A stretch of DNA of 64,000 nucleotides, taken from the NCBI RefSeq assembly GCF_008370325.1, contig NZ_VNIP01000001.1, positions 496,001 to 560,000 of the forward strand, given 5' to 3'. The stretch's first letter is position 1. Each line of letters begins with the position of its first letter. Below the pieces are notes generated by a model. It had not been told where the DNA came from. It saw only the letters and a program-made list of their open reading frames with translations, and made no database searches. The translations under genes were made by a program, and so were the position numbers. Shown piece after piece: positions 53,240 to 62,789 of this stretch. This DNA is from Martinezella tropici. Lineage in GTDB: Bacteria; Pseudomonadota; Alphaproteobacteria; Rhizobiales; Rhizobiaceae.

Positions 53240-54892
53240 ATGAGCATTGCCCCTCAATCGGCTTCGGAAGTTGACAAGGACTGGTGGCGCGGCGCCGTGA
53301 TCTATCAGATCTATCCGCGCTCCTATCAGGACTCCAATGGCGACGGCATCGGCGATCTCAAGGGCATCGCCGTCCGTCTGCCGCATGTCGCAGCGCTCGG
53401 TGTCGATGCGATCTGGATTTCGCCGTTCTTCACCTCGCCGATGCGCGATTTCGGCTACGACGTCTCCAATTACGAGGACGTCGACCCGATCTTCGGTTCG
53501 CTGGCCGATTTCGATGCGATGGTGATGGAAGCTCATCGTCTCGGCATCAAGGTGATGATCGATCTGGTGCTGTCGCACAGCTCGGATCGTCATCCCTGGT
53601 TCGTCGAAAGCCGCTCGAGCAAGAGCAATCCCAAGGCCGACTGGTACGTCTGGGCCGACGCCAAGCCGGATGGCACGCCGCCCAGCAACTGGCTGTCGAT
53701 CTTCGGCGGCTCGGCCTGGGCGTGGGATCCGACCCGCATGCAATATTATCTGCACAACTTCCTGACCTCGCAGCCGGATATGAACCTGCACAATCCGGAA
53801 GTGCAGGAGCGCTTGCTTGATGTCGTGCGTTTCTGGCTCGACCGCGGCGTCGATGGCTTCCGCCTCGATACGATCAACTTCTACTTCCACGACAAGGAGC
53901 TGCGCGACAACTCGGCGCTGGAGCCCGCGCGCCGCAACGCCTCCACCGCGCCGGCGGTCAATCCCTATAATTTCCAGGAGCATCTCTACGACAAGAACCG
54001 TCCCGAGAACCTGGAATTCCTGAAGCGCTTCCGTGCCGTCCTCGACGAATATCCGGCCATCGCCGCCGTCGGCGAAGTCGGCGACAGCCAGCGCGGCCTC
54101 GAGATCGTCGGCGAATATACTTCCGGCGGCGACAAGATGCATATGTGCTACGCCTTCGAATTCCTGTCGCCGGACGCGCTGTCGCCGGATCGCGTCGAGG
54201 AGGTCATGAAGGATTTTGCCGCGGCGGCTCCGGAAGGCTGGGCCTGCTGGGCCTTCTCCAATCATGACGTCGTGCGTCATGTCAGCCGCTGGGGCAATCT
54301 GGTCGCCGATCGCGATGCCTTCGCCAAGCTTTATGCGGCGCTGCTGCTGACGCTGCGCGGTTCCGTCTGCCTCTATCAGGGCGAGGAGCTGGCGCTCACG
54401 GAAGCCGATCTCGCCTATCAGGATCTGCAGGACCCCTACGGCATCCAGTTCTGGCCGGAGTTCAAGGGCCGCGATGGCTGCCGCACGCCCATGGTCTGGG
54501 ACAGCCAGGTTACGCAGGGCGGCTTTTCCACCGTCAAGCCCTGGCTGCCGGTGCCGGTCGAACACATCCTGCGCGCCGTCAGCGTCCAGCAGGGCGATGA
54601 GACTTCGGTGCTGGAGCAGTACCGCCGCTTCCTCGCCTTCCGCAAGCAGCATCCGGCCTTCGCCAAGGGCGAGATCGCGTTCTGGGAACCACAGGGCGAC
54701 GTCCTCGTCTATAGCCGCGCTTACGCTGGCGAGACCATTCTTTGTGCCTTCAACATGAGCCCTGTCGAAGCGATGGTGGCTCTGCCTGACGGGAACTGGC
54801 AGGCGTTGACGGGACACGGCTTCACCAGCAACAACTACGGCAGCAAGATCGATATTCCGGCCTGGGGCGCTTATTTCGCGCGTCTTGCCTGA
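53240..54892 (+). CDS. aglA: Cytoplasmic alpha-glucosidase AglA (GH13)
   Basis: AglA hydrolyses imported alpha-glucosides to glucose. The protein has 550 residues starting MSIAPQSASEVDKDWWRGAV, with no signal peptide. The GH13 (beta/alpha)8 barrel shows the nucleophile Asp210 (GFRLDT), the acid/base Glu279 (AVGEVGD) and Asp343 (NHDVVRH). The start at 53240 follows the aglG stop closely. It is the only enzyme in the operon. Longer open frames on both strands here are shadows. Confidence 0.94.
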   Translation: MSIAPQSASEVDKDWWRGAVIYQIYPRSYQDSNGDGIGDLKGIAVRLPHVAALGVDAIWISPFFTSPMRDFGYDVSNYEDVDPIFGSLADFDAMVMEAHRLGIKVMIDLVLSHSSDRHPWFVESRSSKSNPKADWYVWADAKPDGTPPSNWLSIFGGSAWAWDPTRMQYYLHNFLTSQPDMNLHNPEVQERLLDVVRFWLDRGVDGFRLDTINFYFHDKELRDNSALEPARRNASTAPAVNPYNFQEHLYDKNRPENLEFLKRFRAVLDEYPAIAAVGEVGDSQRGLEIVGEYTSGGDKMHMCYAFEFLSPDALSPDRVEEVMKDFAAAAPEGWACWAFSNHDVVRHVSRWGNLVADRDAFAKLYAALLLTLRGSVCLYQGEELALTEADLAYQDLQDPYGIQFWPEFKGRDGCRTPMVWDSQVTQGGFSTVKPWLPVPVEHILRAVSVQQGDETSVLEQYRRFLAFRKQHPAFAKGEIAFWEPQGDVLVYSRAYAGETILCAFNMSPVEAMVALPDGNWQALTGHGFTSNNYGSKIDIPAWGAYFARLA

Positions 54893-54913
54893 CCTTTGGG
54901 AGGAGGGAGCATA

Positions 54914-56002
54914 ATGACGGGACTTGTTCTGAAGGATATTAAAAAATCCTACGGCAGCGTGCACGTGTTGCACGGCATCGATCTGGAGATCAACGAGGGC
55001 GAATTCATCGTCTTCGTCGGCCCGTCCGGCTGCGGCAAATCCACCTTGCTGCGCATGATCGCCGGGCTGGAGAGCATCACCTCAGGCGACATGATGATTG
55101 CCGGGCAGAAGGTGAACGAGGTGCCGCCCTCCCGGCGCGGCATCGCCATGGTCTTCCAGTCCTACGCGCTCTACCCGCATATGACCGTCTACGACAACAT
55201 GGCCTTCGGCATGCGCATCGCCGGCGAAAGCAAGCAGGAGATCGATCGCCGCGTGCGTGCGGCGGCGGCGAGCCTGCAGCTCACCCAATATCTCGAGCGT
55301 CTGCCGAAGGCGCTTTCAGGTGGTCAGCGCCAGCGTGTCGCCATCGGCCGCGCCATCTGCCGCAACCCTAAGGTCTTCCTGTTCGACGAGCCATTGTCCA
55401 ATCTCGACGCCGCCCTGCGCGTCGCGACCCGCATCGAGATCGCCAAACTCAGCGATTCCATGCCCGAGACGACGATGATCTACGTCACGCATGACCAGGT
55501 GGAGGCCATGACGCTTGCCGACCGTATCGTCGTGCTGTCGGCCGGCCGCGTGGAGCAGGTCGGCGCCCCACTCGAACTCTACGAACGCCCGGCCAACCTG
55601 TTCGTCGCCAAGTTCATCGGCTCGCCGGCCATGAACATCATCCCCGCTACCGTGACCGAAGCCGGCGCGACGACGACCGTGACGCTGACCGGCGGCAAAT
55701 CGGTGACGCTCGACATGCCGACGGCAGCCTCCGAGAAGGGCAAGACGGCGAGCTTCGGCGTGCGCCCGGAAGACCTGCGTATCGCGACCGGTGACGACTA
55801 TCTCTTCGAAGGCGAGGTTTCCATCGTCGAGGCGCTCGGCGAAGTGACGCAGCTCTATATCGAGGGCCTGGTCGATGGCGAGCCGATCATCGTCAAGATC
55901 CCCGGTATCGCCGATATCCACCGCGGCCAGAAGATGCGCTTCGCCGCCGACCGGCAGAAGCTGCATCTCTTCGATGCCGAGGGCCATTCCTATCGCAAGT
56001 AG
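54914..56002 (+). CDS. aglK: Alpha-glucoside ABC transporter ATPase AglK
   Basis: AglK powers alpha-glucoside import. ATG 54914 after GGAGGAGGGAG gives 362 residues. Walker A GPSGCGKST (36-44), signature LSGGQRQRVAIGRA, Walker B FLFDEPLSNLDA and a C-terminal TOBE/MOI-type domain (about 240-362) are present. It is the last gene of aglEFGAK. A rhizobial intergenic repeat follows. Confidence 0.94.
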   Translation: MTGLVLKDIKKSYGSVHVLHGIDLEINEGEFIVFVGPSGCGKSTLLRMIAGLESITSGDMMIAGQKVNEVPPSRRGIAMVFQSYALYPHMTVYDNMAFGMRIAGESKQEIDRRVRAAAASLQLTQYLERLPKALSGGQRQRVAIGRAICRNPKVFLFDEPLSNLDAALRVATRIEIAKLSDSMPETTMIYVTHDQVEAMTLADRIVVLSAGRVEQVGAPLELYERPANLFVAKFIGSPAMNIIPATVTEAGATTTVTLTGGKSVTLDMPTAASEKGKTASFGVRPEDLRIATGDDYLFEGEVSIVEALGEVTQLYIEGLVDGEPIIVKIPGIADIHRGQKMRFAADRQKLHLFDAEGHSYRK

Positions 56003-56004
56003 GC

Positions 56005-56115
56005 GCTTAAAGCACGTAGCGATCTTTCAGATTCGCTTCCTGCGCTTTAAGTCTTTGATTTTACGCATGTCGGTTCGGCAAAACCGCTGAACACTTTTGC
56101 TCGACATGCTTTACG
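56005..56115. repeat. Rhizobial-type intergenic palindromic repeat
   Basis: GCATGTCG (56065-56072) and CGACATGC (56102-56109) enclose an inner GCAAAA/TTTTGC pair. To the left, CTTAAAGC and GCTTTAAG form a second pair, followed by AAGTCTTTGATTTTACGC. I recognise this as a dispersed element of Rhizobium genomes; its exact borders are uncertain. It may affect the 3' end of the agl transcript. Confidence 0.6.
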
Positions 56116-56237
56116 GGACGCCGCCGGCTCGAGCTAAGATAAACAACAAAATTCAACTTGGGCTGGCGCGTTCAAACCTTCTGTTAAATACCCGCTGATA
56201 GTCTCGTCTTTGTAATATACCGCAGGGATTTACTAAG

Positions 56238-56651
56238 ATGGCCGCTTTCGGCAGAGCTAATTCAGGTCAGCATTTCCTCAACAAAGAAGAATCCTTCATG
56301 TATGACCGCGAAGTGCGGTTCCGCATGGAAGACACGATGAACGCGGCGCGGCTCGAATACACCGAAAAGGGTGTGATGAACCTTGCGTCCCGCCGATGCG
56401 ATATTATCCGCATCTCGCAGAGCAGCGCGGTGCTTGCGATCCTGACCCAGTATAACCTGCCGAAGCAGTTCTATCTGGACATTCCCGACGCGCGCATCAC
56501 CAAGATCGGTTGCGTGCTCATGAAAGTATTCCCCAACAATACGGTGGAAGTCCGTTTCCTGCGCCTTCTCACGGAGAAGGAGATGAACAAGATCTTCGTC
56601 TACAGCTCGCATCCGGCCCATAAGAACCGCGTACTCGACATCAGATCCTGA
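56238..56651 (+). CDS. PilZ-like domain protein
   Basis: The 137-residue soluble protein has a PilZ-like core: a basic start (ASRRCDIIRISQSSAVLAIL), then LPKQFYLDIPDARITKIGC and NNTVEVRFLRL. PilZ domains bind cyclic-di-GMP through an RxxxR box and a D/NxSxxG motif. Here the arginine pair is imperfect and the second motif is replaced by RISQSSA, so binding is doubtful. It is monocistronic, with the TetR gene convergent downstream. A second in-frame Met at 56298 is a possible start. Confidence 0.6.
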   Translation: MAAFGRANSGQHFLNKEESFMYDREVRFRMEDTMNAARLEYTEKGVMNLASRRCDIIRISQSSAVLAILTQYNLPKQFYLDIPDARITKIGCVLMKVFPNNTVEVRFLRLLTEKEMNKIFVYSSHPAHKNRVLDIRS

Positions 56652-56699
56652 TCGACGACCATAAGAGGCAGGCTTATAGCGATCCATTCGGCTGACGGA

Positions 56700-57296
56700 T
56701 CAGATTTCCGTTCGCCATTTCCGAAGGGCATCCTCAAGATACGCAGTCAGCGGCAGTCTGCCATTTTCCTGCAGCCATCTGTTGACCGACAGGCGAAGCG
56801 GGCTCACTGCGATCATTGAAACCAGCTGCAGACCGTCCCGGTCCCTCGTCGGAAACAATTCGCACAGGGCTTGATAGGCGATTTGTTCGAGCTGCAGCGA
56901 GTTACCCCGTGAGCGAGCGCGCAGGATTTCGCTTTGCCGTAAAAGCCTGGCCGTCTCAAGAAGCCGCGGTGCTTCCGCCTCGAGGCGGGCCGCAAGTCCC
57001 AGGGTGGCCTGATGGACGACCTCGAGCGGTCGCCCGGCTGATGCATTCTCCATGATGCTAGTCCGCAGCGCGTCCATATATCGGCGCTGGTGTGCCAAAA
57101 GAATATCGTCCTTGCTTTTAAAGTAATAAAAGAAAGTCCGGCGGGAAATACCGGCCGCTGCCGCAATCTCGTCGATCGTTGTTTCCTGATAGCCTTTCGC
57201 AAGAAAGGATTTCATTCCGACGTCCGCTATGCGTTGAAAGGTCAGTCGGCGCTTCTGTTCGCGCAAGCCTTCAGGCTTTGATGTTGCATCGTGCAT
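56700..57296 (-). CDS. TetR-family transcriptional regulator
   Basis: The 198-residue protein has a TetR helix-turn-helix (about residues 15-60: TIDEIAAAAGISRRTFFYYF) and a helical ligand domain. The ligand is unknown. It diverges from a lipoprotein gene. A 9-bp inverted repeat in the shared intergenic region has a spacing suited to TetR dimers. Confidence 0.88.
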   Translation of the reverse strand: MHDATSKPEGLREQKRRLTFQRIADVGMKSFLAKGYQETTIDEIAAAAGISRRTFFYYFKSKDDILLAHQRRYMDALRTSIMENASAGRPLEVVHQATLGLAARLEAEAPRLLETARLLRQSEILRARSRGNSLQLEQIAYQALCELFPTRDRDGLQLVSMIAVSPLRLSVNRWLQENGRLPLTAYLEDALRKWRTEI

Positions 57297-57422
57297 CCGA
57301 TCATTTTGGCATGAGTCGCAACGCCACTCAAATTATGGCATGCCCTCCGGCTCCTTTCTCGAAGATCTCAATTCCCGGTAAAATAATTATTTCGCTTCGC
57401 CTCCCGATTGCCGCAAAGTGGC

Positions 57423-57461
57423 CAACATTAATTTTTACATCAAGTGCGATATTTAATGTTG
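57423..57461. promoter_or_regulatory. Inverted repeat between tetR-type gene and lipoprotein gene
   Basis: CAACATTAA (57423-57431) and TTAATGTTG (57453-57461) are perfect 9-bp arms with centres 30 bases apart, about three helical turns. The position suits an operator for the TetR-family regulator that controls the lipoprotein gene. Binding is not proven. Confidence 0.45.
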
Positions 57462-57502
57462 ATGCTGAATGTTCATAACCGGGTGCAGGAGCACAAACAT
57501 CA

Positions 57503-58423
57503 ATGCCAGCCAATACAATCTCAAATCATGATGGAAGTAGGACCTATCGTCCATGTGCCGCCGAAAGCCGCCGGAGGGCTGATAGGTGGTCGATGGCTCT
57601 GCTGATGGGCCTGTTAGGAGGCTGTGCCGCCGCGCCGCTGGATCGTGCGGGATCCCTGCGGTCCTATGATGGTATGACCCGATCAGACGGGCTGGTCGCG
57701 CACTCGCTTCTTCGGGTGAGCAAGGATGATGTTCTTGCGGCGAAGGCCGTGAAGATCATTCCCACAGCTTTTTCGATGCGCGCTGAAAGCGCCGGTTTCA
57801 CGCCCAAGCAGCGCGATCTCGTCACCAATGCGGTCGACAGGGCGCTTTGCTCCGGATTGAGCGAACGCTTCGTCGTAGTCGGCCTGTCCGAGCCGGCGGA
57901 TCTGACCGTTCGCGCCCTCGTGACACAGGTCAAGGCGACGAATGCGACGGCTGTCGGAGTCTCGAAAGTTGCATCCGTGGGCAAGAGCGTATTGCTGCCG
58001 GGTGTGCCTATGCCCGTTCCGCGCATCCCGATCGGCATGGGCAGCCTCTCGCTCGAGGCGGAAGCTTTCAACCCCCAGGGCGTGCAGAAGGCTGTCATGA
58101 TCTGGGGACGCGGCGCAAGCGCATTTCTTGATTCGGGAACGGTCGCCAAGGAGGGAGATGCCTACAGCCTCGCCGCCAAATTCGGCGGCGATTTCAGCAA
58201 GATGCTGGTCAAGGGTAAGACGCCGTTCGGAGCGACGCCCTCTTTCCCTTCCAAGGCGAAACTGGCGGCGCTCGTCGGCCGGGCACCCAAGTATGAGGCC
58301 TGCAAGGTATTCGGCAAGTCACCGGGTGTGACGGGCTTTGTAGGAGCACGTCTCGGTCTTCCGCCGGCGTGGACGGACAAGGCTCCGGCGAATGCGGAAA
58401 AAACGGCATCGAAGGCGCCTTGA
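57503..58423 (+). CDS. DUF3313-type lipoprotein
   Basis: The protein has about 306 residues, or about 276 if it starts at ATG 57593. A signal peptide ends in the lipobox LGGC (ALLMGLLGGCAAAP). A DUF3313-like body follows (RAGSLRSYDGMTRSDGLVAH, SEPADLTVRALVTQVKATNA). Function is unknown. It is divergent from the TetR-family regulator and convergent with edd. Confidence 0.75.
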   Translation: MPANTISNHDGSRTYRPCAAESRRRADRWSMALLMGLLGGCAAAPLDRAGSLRSYDGMTRSDGLVAHSLLRVSKDDVLAAKAVKIIPTAFSMRAESAGFTPKQRDLVTNAVDRALCSGLSERFVVVGLSEPADLTVRALVTQVKATNATAVGVSKVASVGKSVLLPGVPMPVPRIPIGMGSLSLEAEAFNPQGVQKAVMIWGRGASAFLDSGTVAKEGDAYSLAAKFGGDFSKMLVKGKTPFGATPSFPSKAKLAALVGRAPKYEACKVFGKSPGVTGFVGARLGLPPAWTDKAPANAEKTASKAP

Positions 58424-58465
58424 TCAGCCCTCGATGCCGCCTAGCCGAATTCCGGCGGCTTAGCT

Positions 58466-60289
<1,824 letters not shown>

Positions 60290-60468
60290 GGTCGATCTGC
60301 CTCCGTCTGTTCTGCGCTGTGCCCGGAAGACCTGCTTCGATCTATCGTGGTAGAGGGCTTGGCGCGGGGTTCAAAAGTCAATGCTCTGCCGGCGCACCCT
60401 TGCGGGCACATGGCGCAGCACATGTTGCTGTGTCTTTCAGGGTTCGATGACGAGGCCTGCCGGCCGTA

Positions 60469-61167
60469 TCACGGAGCCCAATAAATCTCGACCGGAGCAG
60501 CGGCCCGGCGCAGCATGGCGCGGATCGGCATCTCGGTTTCCTCGCCTGCTGCCTCCGCCTTGGCGAGGACATCCTTTTTACCTTCTCCCTCGATATGGAG
60601 CACCAGCAATCGGGCATCCTGAAGACTGGAGAAGGTAAATGTCAGCCGCGGCTCGCCCGCACCTTCCGCTTCCATCGTGATGATGCCGCGCGGGGTGTTC
60701 GGATCGAGTGCGGTTGCGAGATTGCTGCCGCCCGGAAAGAAGGAAGCCGTGTGTCCGTCATTGCCCATGCCGAGGATGGCGACATCGAAGGGATGGCCGA
60801 CAGTCTTGGTCTTTTCCGTGGCGATGGCGGCGGCCTCCTCGACGGAAGCCGCGGCCTGGTAGAGCGGAAGGAAGTTGGCGGCTGCCGCCTTGTCCTTCAG
60901 CAGGTTTTCCTGAACGAGAAGATGGTTCGAGCGCGGATTGTCCGCCGGCACGAACCGTTCGTCGACCAGGGTGATCGTCACCTTACTCCAGTCGATCGAG
61001 TGCGACGACAGCGCCTGAAAGAAGGCCTTCGGCGTCGAGCCACCGGAGACCGCGATGTTTGCGGAGCCGCGCGCGGCGATGCCGGACGTGAGGGTCTCGG
61101 CCACTTTGTCCGCGAGCTTGCCGGCGAGTTCGGCACCATTAGCAAAAGCATGCATGTTCGCTGTCAT
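60469..61167 (-). CDS. pgl: 6-phosphogluconolactonase
   Basis: The enzyme hydrolyses 6-phosphogluconolactone made by Zwf. The protein has 232 residues with DevB-type motifs (NIAVSGGSTPKAFFQALSSH, VTITLVDERFVPADNPRSN, VAILGMGNDGHTASFFPGGS). It is complete. It starts 15 bases after the zwf stop, so the two are co-transcribed. Confidence 0.95.
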   Translation of the reverse strand: MTANMHAFANGAELAGKLADKVAETLTSGIAARGSANIAVSGGSTPKAFFQALSSHSIDWSKVTITLVDERFVPADNPRSNHLLVQENLLKDKAAAANFLPLYQAAASVEEAAAIATEKTKTVGHPFDVAILGMGNDGHTASFFPGGSNLATALDPNTPRGIITMEAEGAGEPRLTFTFSSLQDARLLVLHIEGEGKKDVLAKAEAAGEETEMPIRAMLRRAAAPVEIYWAP

Positions 61168-61182
61168 CGTTATCGTCCCGGA

Positions 61183-62658
61183 TTAGATATCGTCGTGCCA
61201 GGTGCGGCCGTCACGCTCGATGAGCGCGATAGCCTGGCTCGGACCCCAGGTACCGGCCGTATAGCCCTGTACCTGCTGGCCGGCTTCTTCCCAACCCTTG
61301 AGGATCGGGTCCACCCACTTCCATGCGGCTTCCACTTCGTCGCGGCGCATGAACAGCGTCTGGTTGGAACGGATGACGTCCATCAGCAAACGCTCATAGG
61401 CGTCCGGATTGCGGACGTTGAAGGCAGACGCAAAGCTCATGTCGAGCGAGACGTTGCGCAGGCGCATGCCGCCCGGACCCGGGTCCTTGATCATCAGCGA
61501 CTGCTTGACGCCTTCGTCCGGCTGCAGGCGGATGATCAGCTGGTTGGCGACGATGCGGCCCGCAGCCTGATCGAAGATGGTGTGCGGAATGTGCTTGAAG
61601 GTGATGACGATCTCCGACATGCGGCCGGCAAGGCGCTTGCCGGTGCGGATGTAGAAGGGAACGCCGGCCCAGCGCCAGTTGCCGATCTCGGCCTTGATGG
61701 CGACGAAGGTTTCCGTGTTGGAGACGCCGCCTTCGAGCTCATCGAGGTAACCCTTGACCGGGCCGCCCGCCGAAGCGCCGGCGCGATACTGGCCGCGAAC
61801 CGTCGCCTGCTCGACATTGGAAGCGTTGATCGGCTTCAGCGCGCGCAGAACCTTCAGCTTCTCGTCGCGGACGGCTTCCGAATCCATCGAGGAGGGGATT
61901 TCCATCGCGGTCAGGCAAAGCAGCTGCAGGATGTGGTTCTGGACCATGTCGCGCAGGGCGCCGGCCGTGTCGTAGTAGCCGGCGCGGCCTTCGAGGCCCA
62001 CCGATTCAGCGACGGTGATCTGCACATGGTCGATATGGTTGGCGTTCCACAGCGGCTCGTAGAGGGCGTTGGCAAAGCGCAGCGCCATCAGGTTCTGCAC
62101 GGTTTCCTTGCCGAGATAGTGGTCGATGCGGAAGATCTGCTCTTCCTTGAAGACCTTGCCGATCGTGTCGTTCAGCTGCAGGGCCGATGCGAGATCGCGG
62201 CCGATCGGCTTTTCGACGACGATGCGGGTCTGCTTGGTGATCAGCTTATGATCGTGGATCTTCTGCGAGATGTCGCCGAAGATGCCCGGAGCGACGGCGA
62301 GATAGAAGGCGCGCACGCGCTCCTTGCCCTCGTCCAGAATCTTCTTCAGCTGGTCCCAGCCGGCGTCGCTGCGAGCATCGACGGGCACGTAGAACAGGCG
62401 AGCCAGGAACTTCTTGACTTCGGCGTCGTCATATTCGCCCTTCTTCAGGTGTTCCTTCAGGGCAGCGTCGGCAAATTTGCGGTATTCTTCGTTGGAAAGC
62501 GCGCTGCGCGAAGCGCCGATGACGCGTGTCGGCTCGGAAAATTGGCCTTCGACCTGACGATGGTAAAGAGCGGGCAGGAGCTTGCGTTCTGCAAGGTCGC
62601 CGCTGCCGCCGAAAACGACATAATCAAATGGTTCAACGGGAATGATTTGGCTGCTCAT
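61183..62658 (-). CDS. zwf: Glucose-6-phosphate 1-dehydrogenase Zwf
   Basis: Zwf oxidises glucose-6-phosphate to the lactone with NAD(P) and so feeds the Entner-Doudoroff and pentose phosphate pathways. The protein has 491 residues. The Rossmann motif GGSGDLAERKLLPALY, the catalytic RIDHYLGKETVQNL motif and the C-terminal domain are intact. A 33-base palindrome precedes the gene. Order zwf-pgl-edd on the minus strand. Confidence 0.96.
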   Translation of the reverse strand: MSSQIIPVEPFDYVVFGGSGDLAERKLLPALYHRQVEGQFSEPTRVIGASRSALSNEEYRKFADAALKEHLKKGEYDDAEVKKFLARLFYVPVDARSDAGWDQLKKILDEGKERVRAFYLAVAPGIFGDISQKIHDHKLITKQTRIVVEKPIGRDLASALQLNDTIGKVFKEEQIFRIDHYLGKETVQNLMALRFANALYEPLWNANHIDHVQITVAESVGLEGRAGYYDTAGALRDMVQNHILQLLCLTAMEIPSSMDSEAVRDEKLKVLRALKPINASNVEQATVRGQYRAGASAGGPVKGYLDELEGGVSNTETFVAIKAEIGNWRWAGVPFYIRTGKRLAGRMSEIVITFKHIPHTIFDQAAGRIVANQLIIRLQPDEGVKQSLMIKDPGPGGMRLRNVSLDMSFASAFNVRNPDAYERLLMDVIRSNQTLFMRRDEVEAAWKWVDPILKGWEEAGQQVQGYTAGTWGPSQAIALIERDGRTWHDDI

Positions 62659-62686
62659 GAGCTATCTCTCAATCGGTCTTGGTTGA

Positions 62687-62719
62687 GGCCCCTTTTAATC
62701 TAATCGATTTAAAAAGGCC
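62687..62719. promoter_or_regulatory. Hyphenated palindrome upstream of zwf
   Basis: The arms are 62687-62700 and 62706-62719, matching at 11 of 14 positions around a 5-base centre. It lies 29-61 bases upstream of the zwf start and downstream of the amine-oxidase gene. It may be a regulator site for zwf-pgl-edd (for example of an RpiR/HexR-type protein) or a terminator of the upstream gene. Confidence 0.4.
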
Positions 62720-62789
62720 AGTGTGCATCGCAAAATTCAGGTCGGCTTTTTAGAACGGATTGCCGGTGGAAGAAATCATCTTCCGGTTT

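Noticed and set aside
53159..54973. A 604-codon minus-strand frame opposite aglA
   Set aside because: aglA has intact GH13 catalytic residues; the opposite frame is a shadow.
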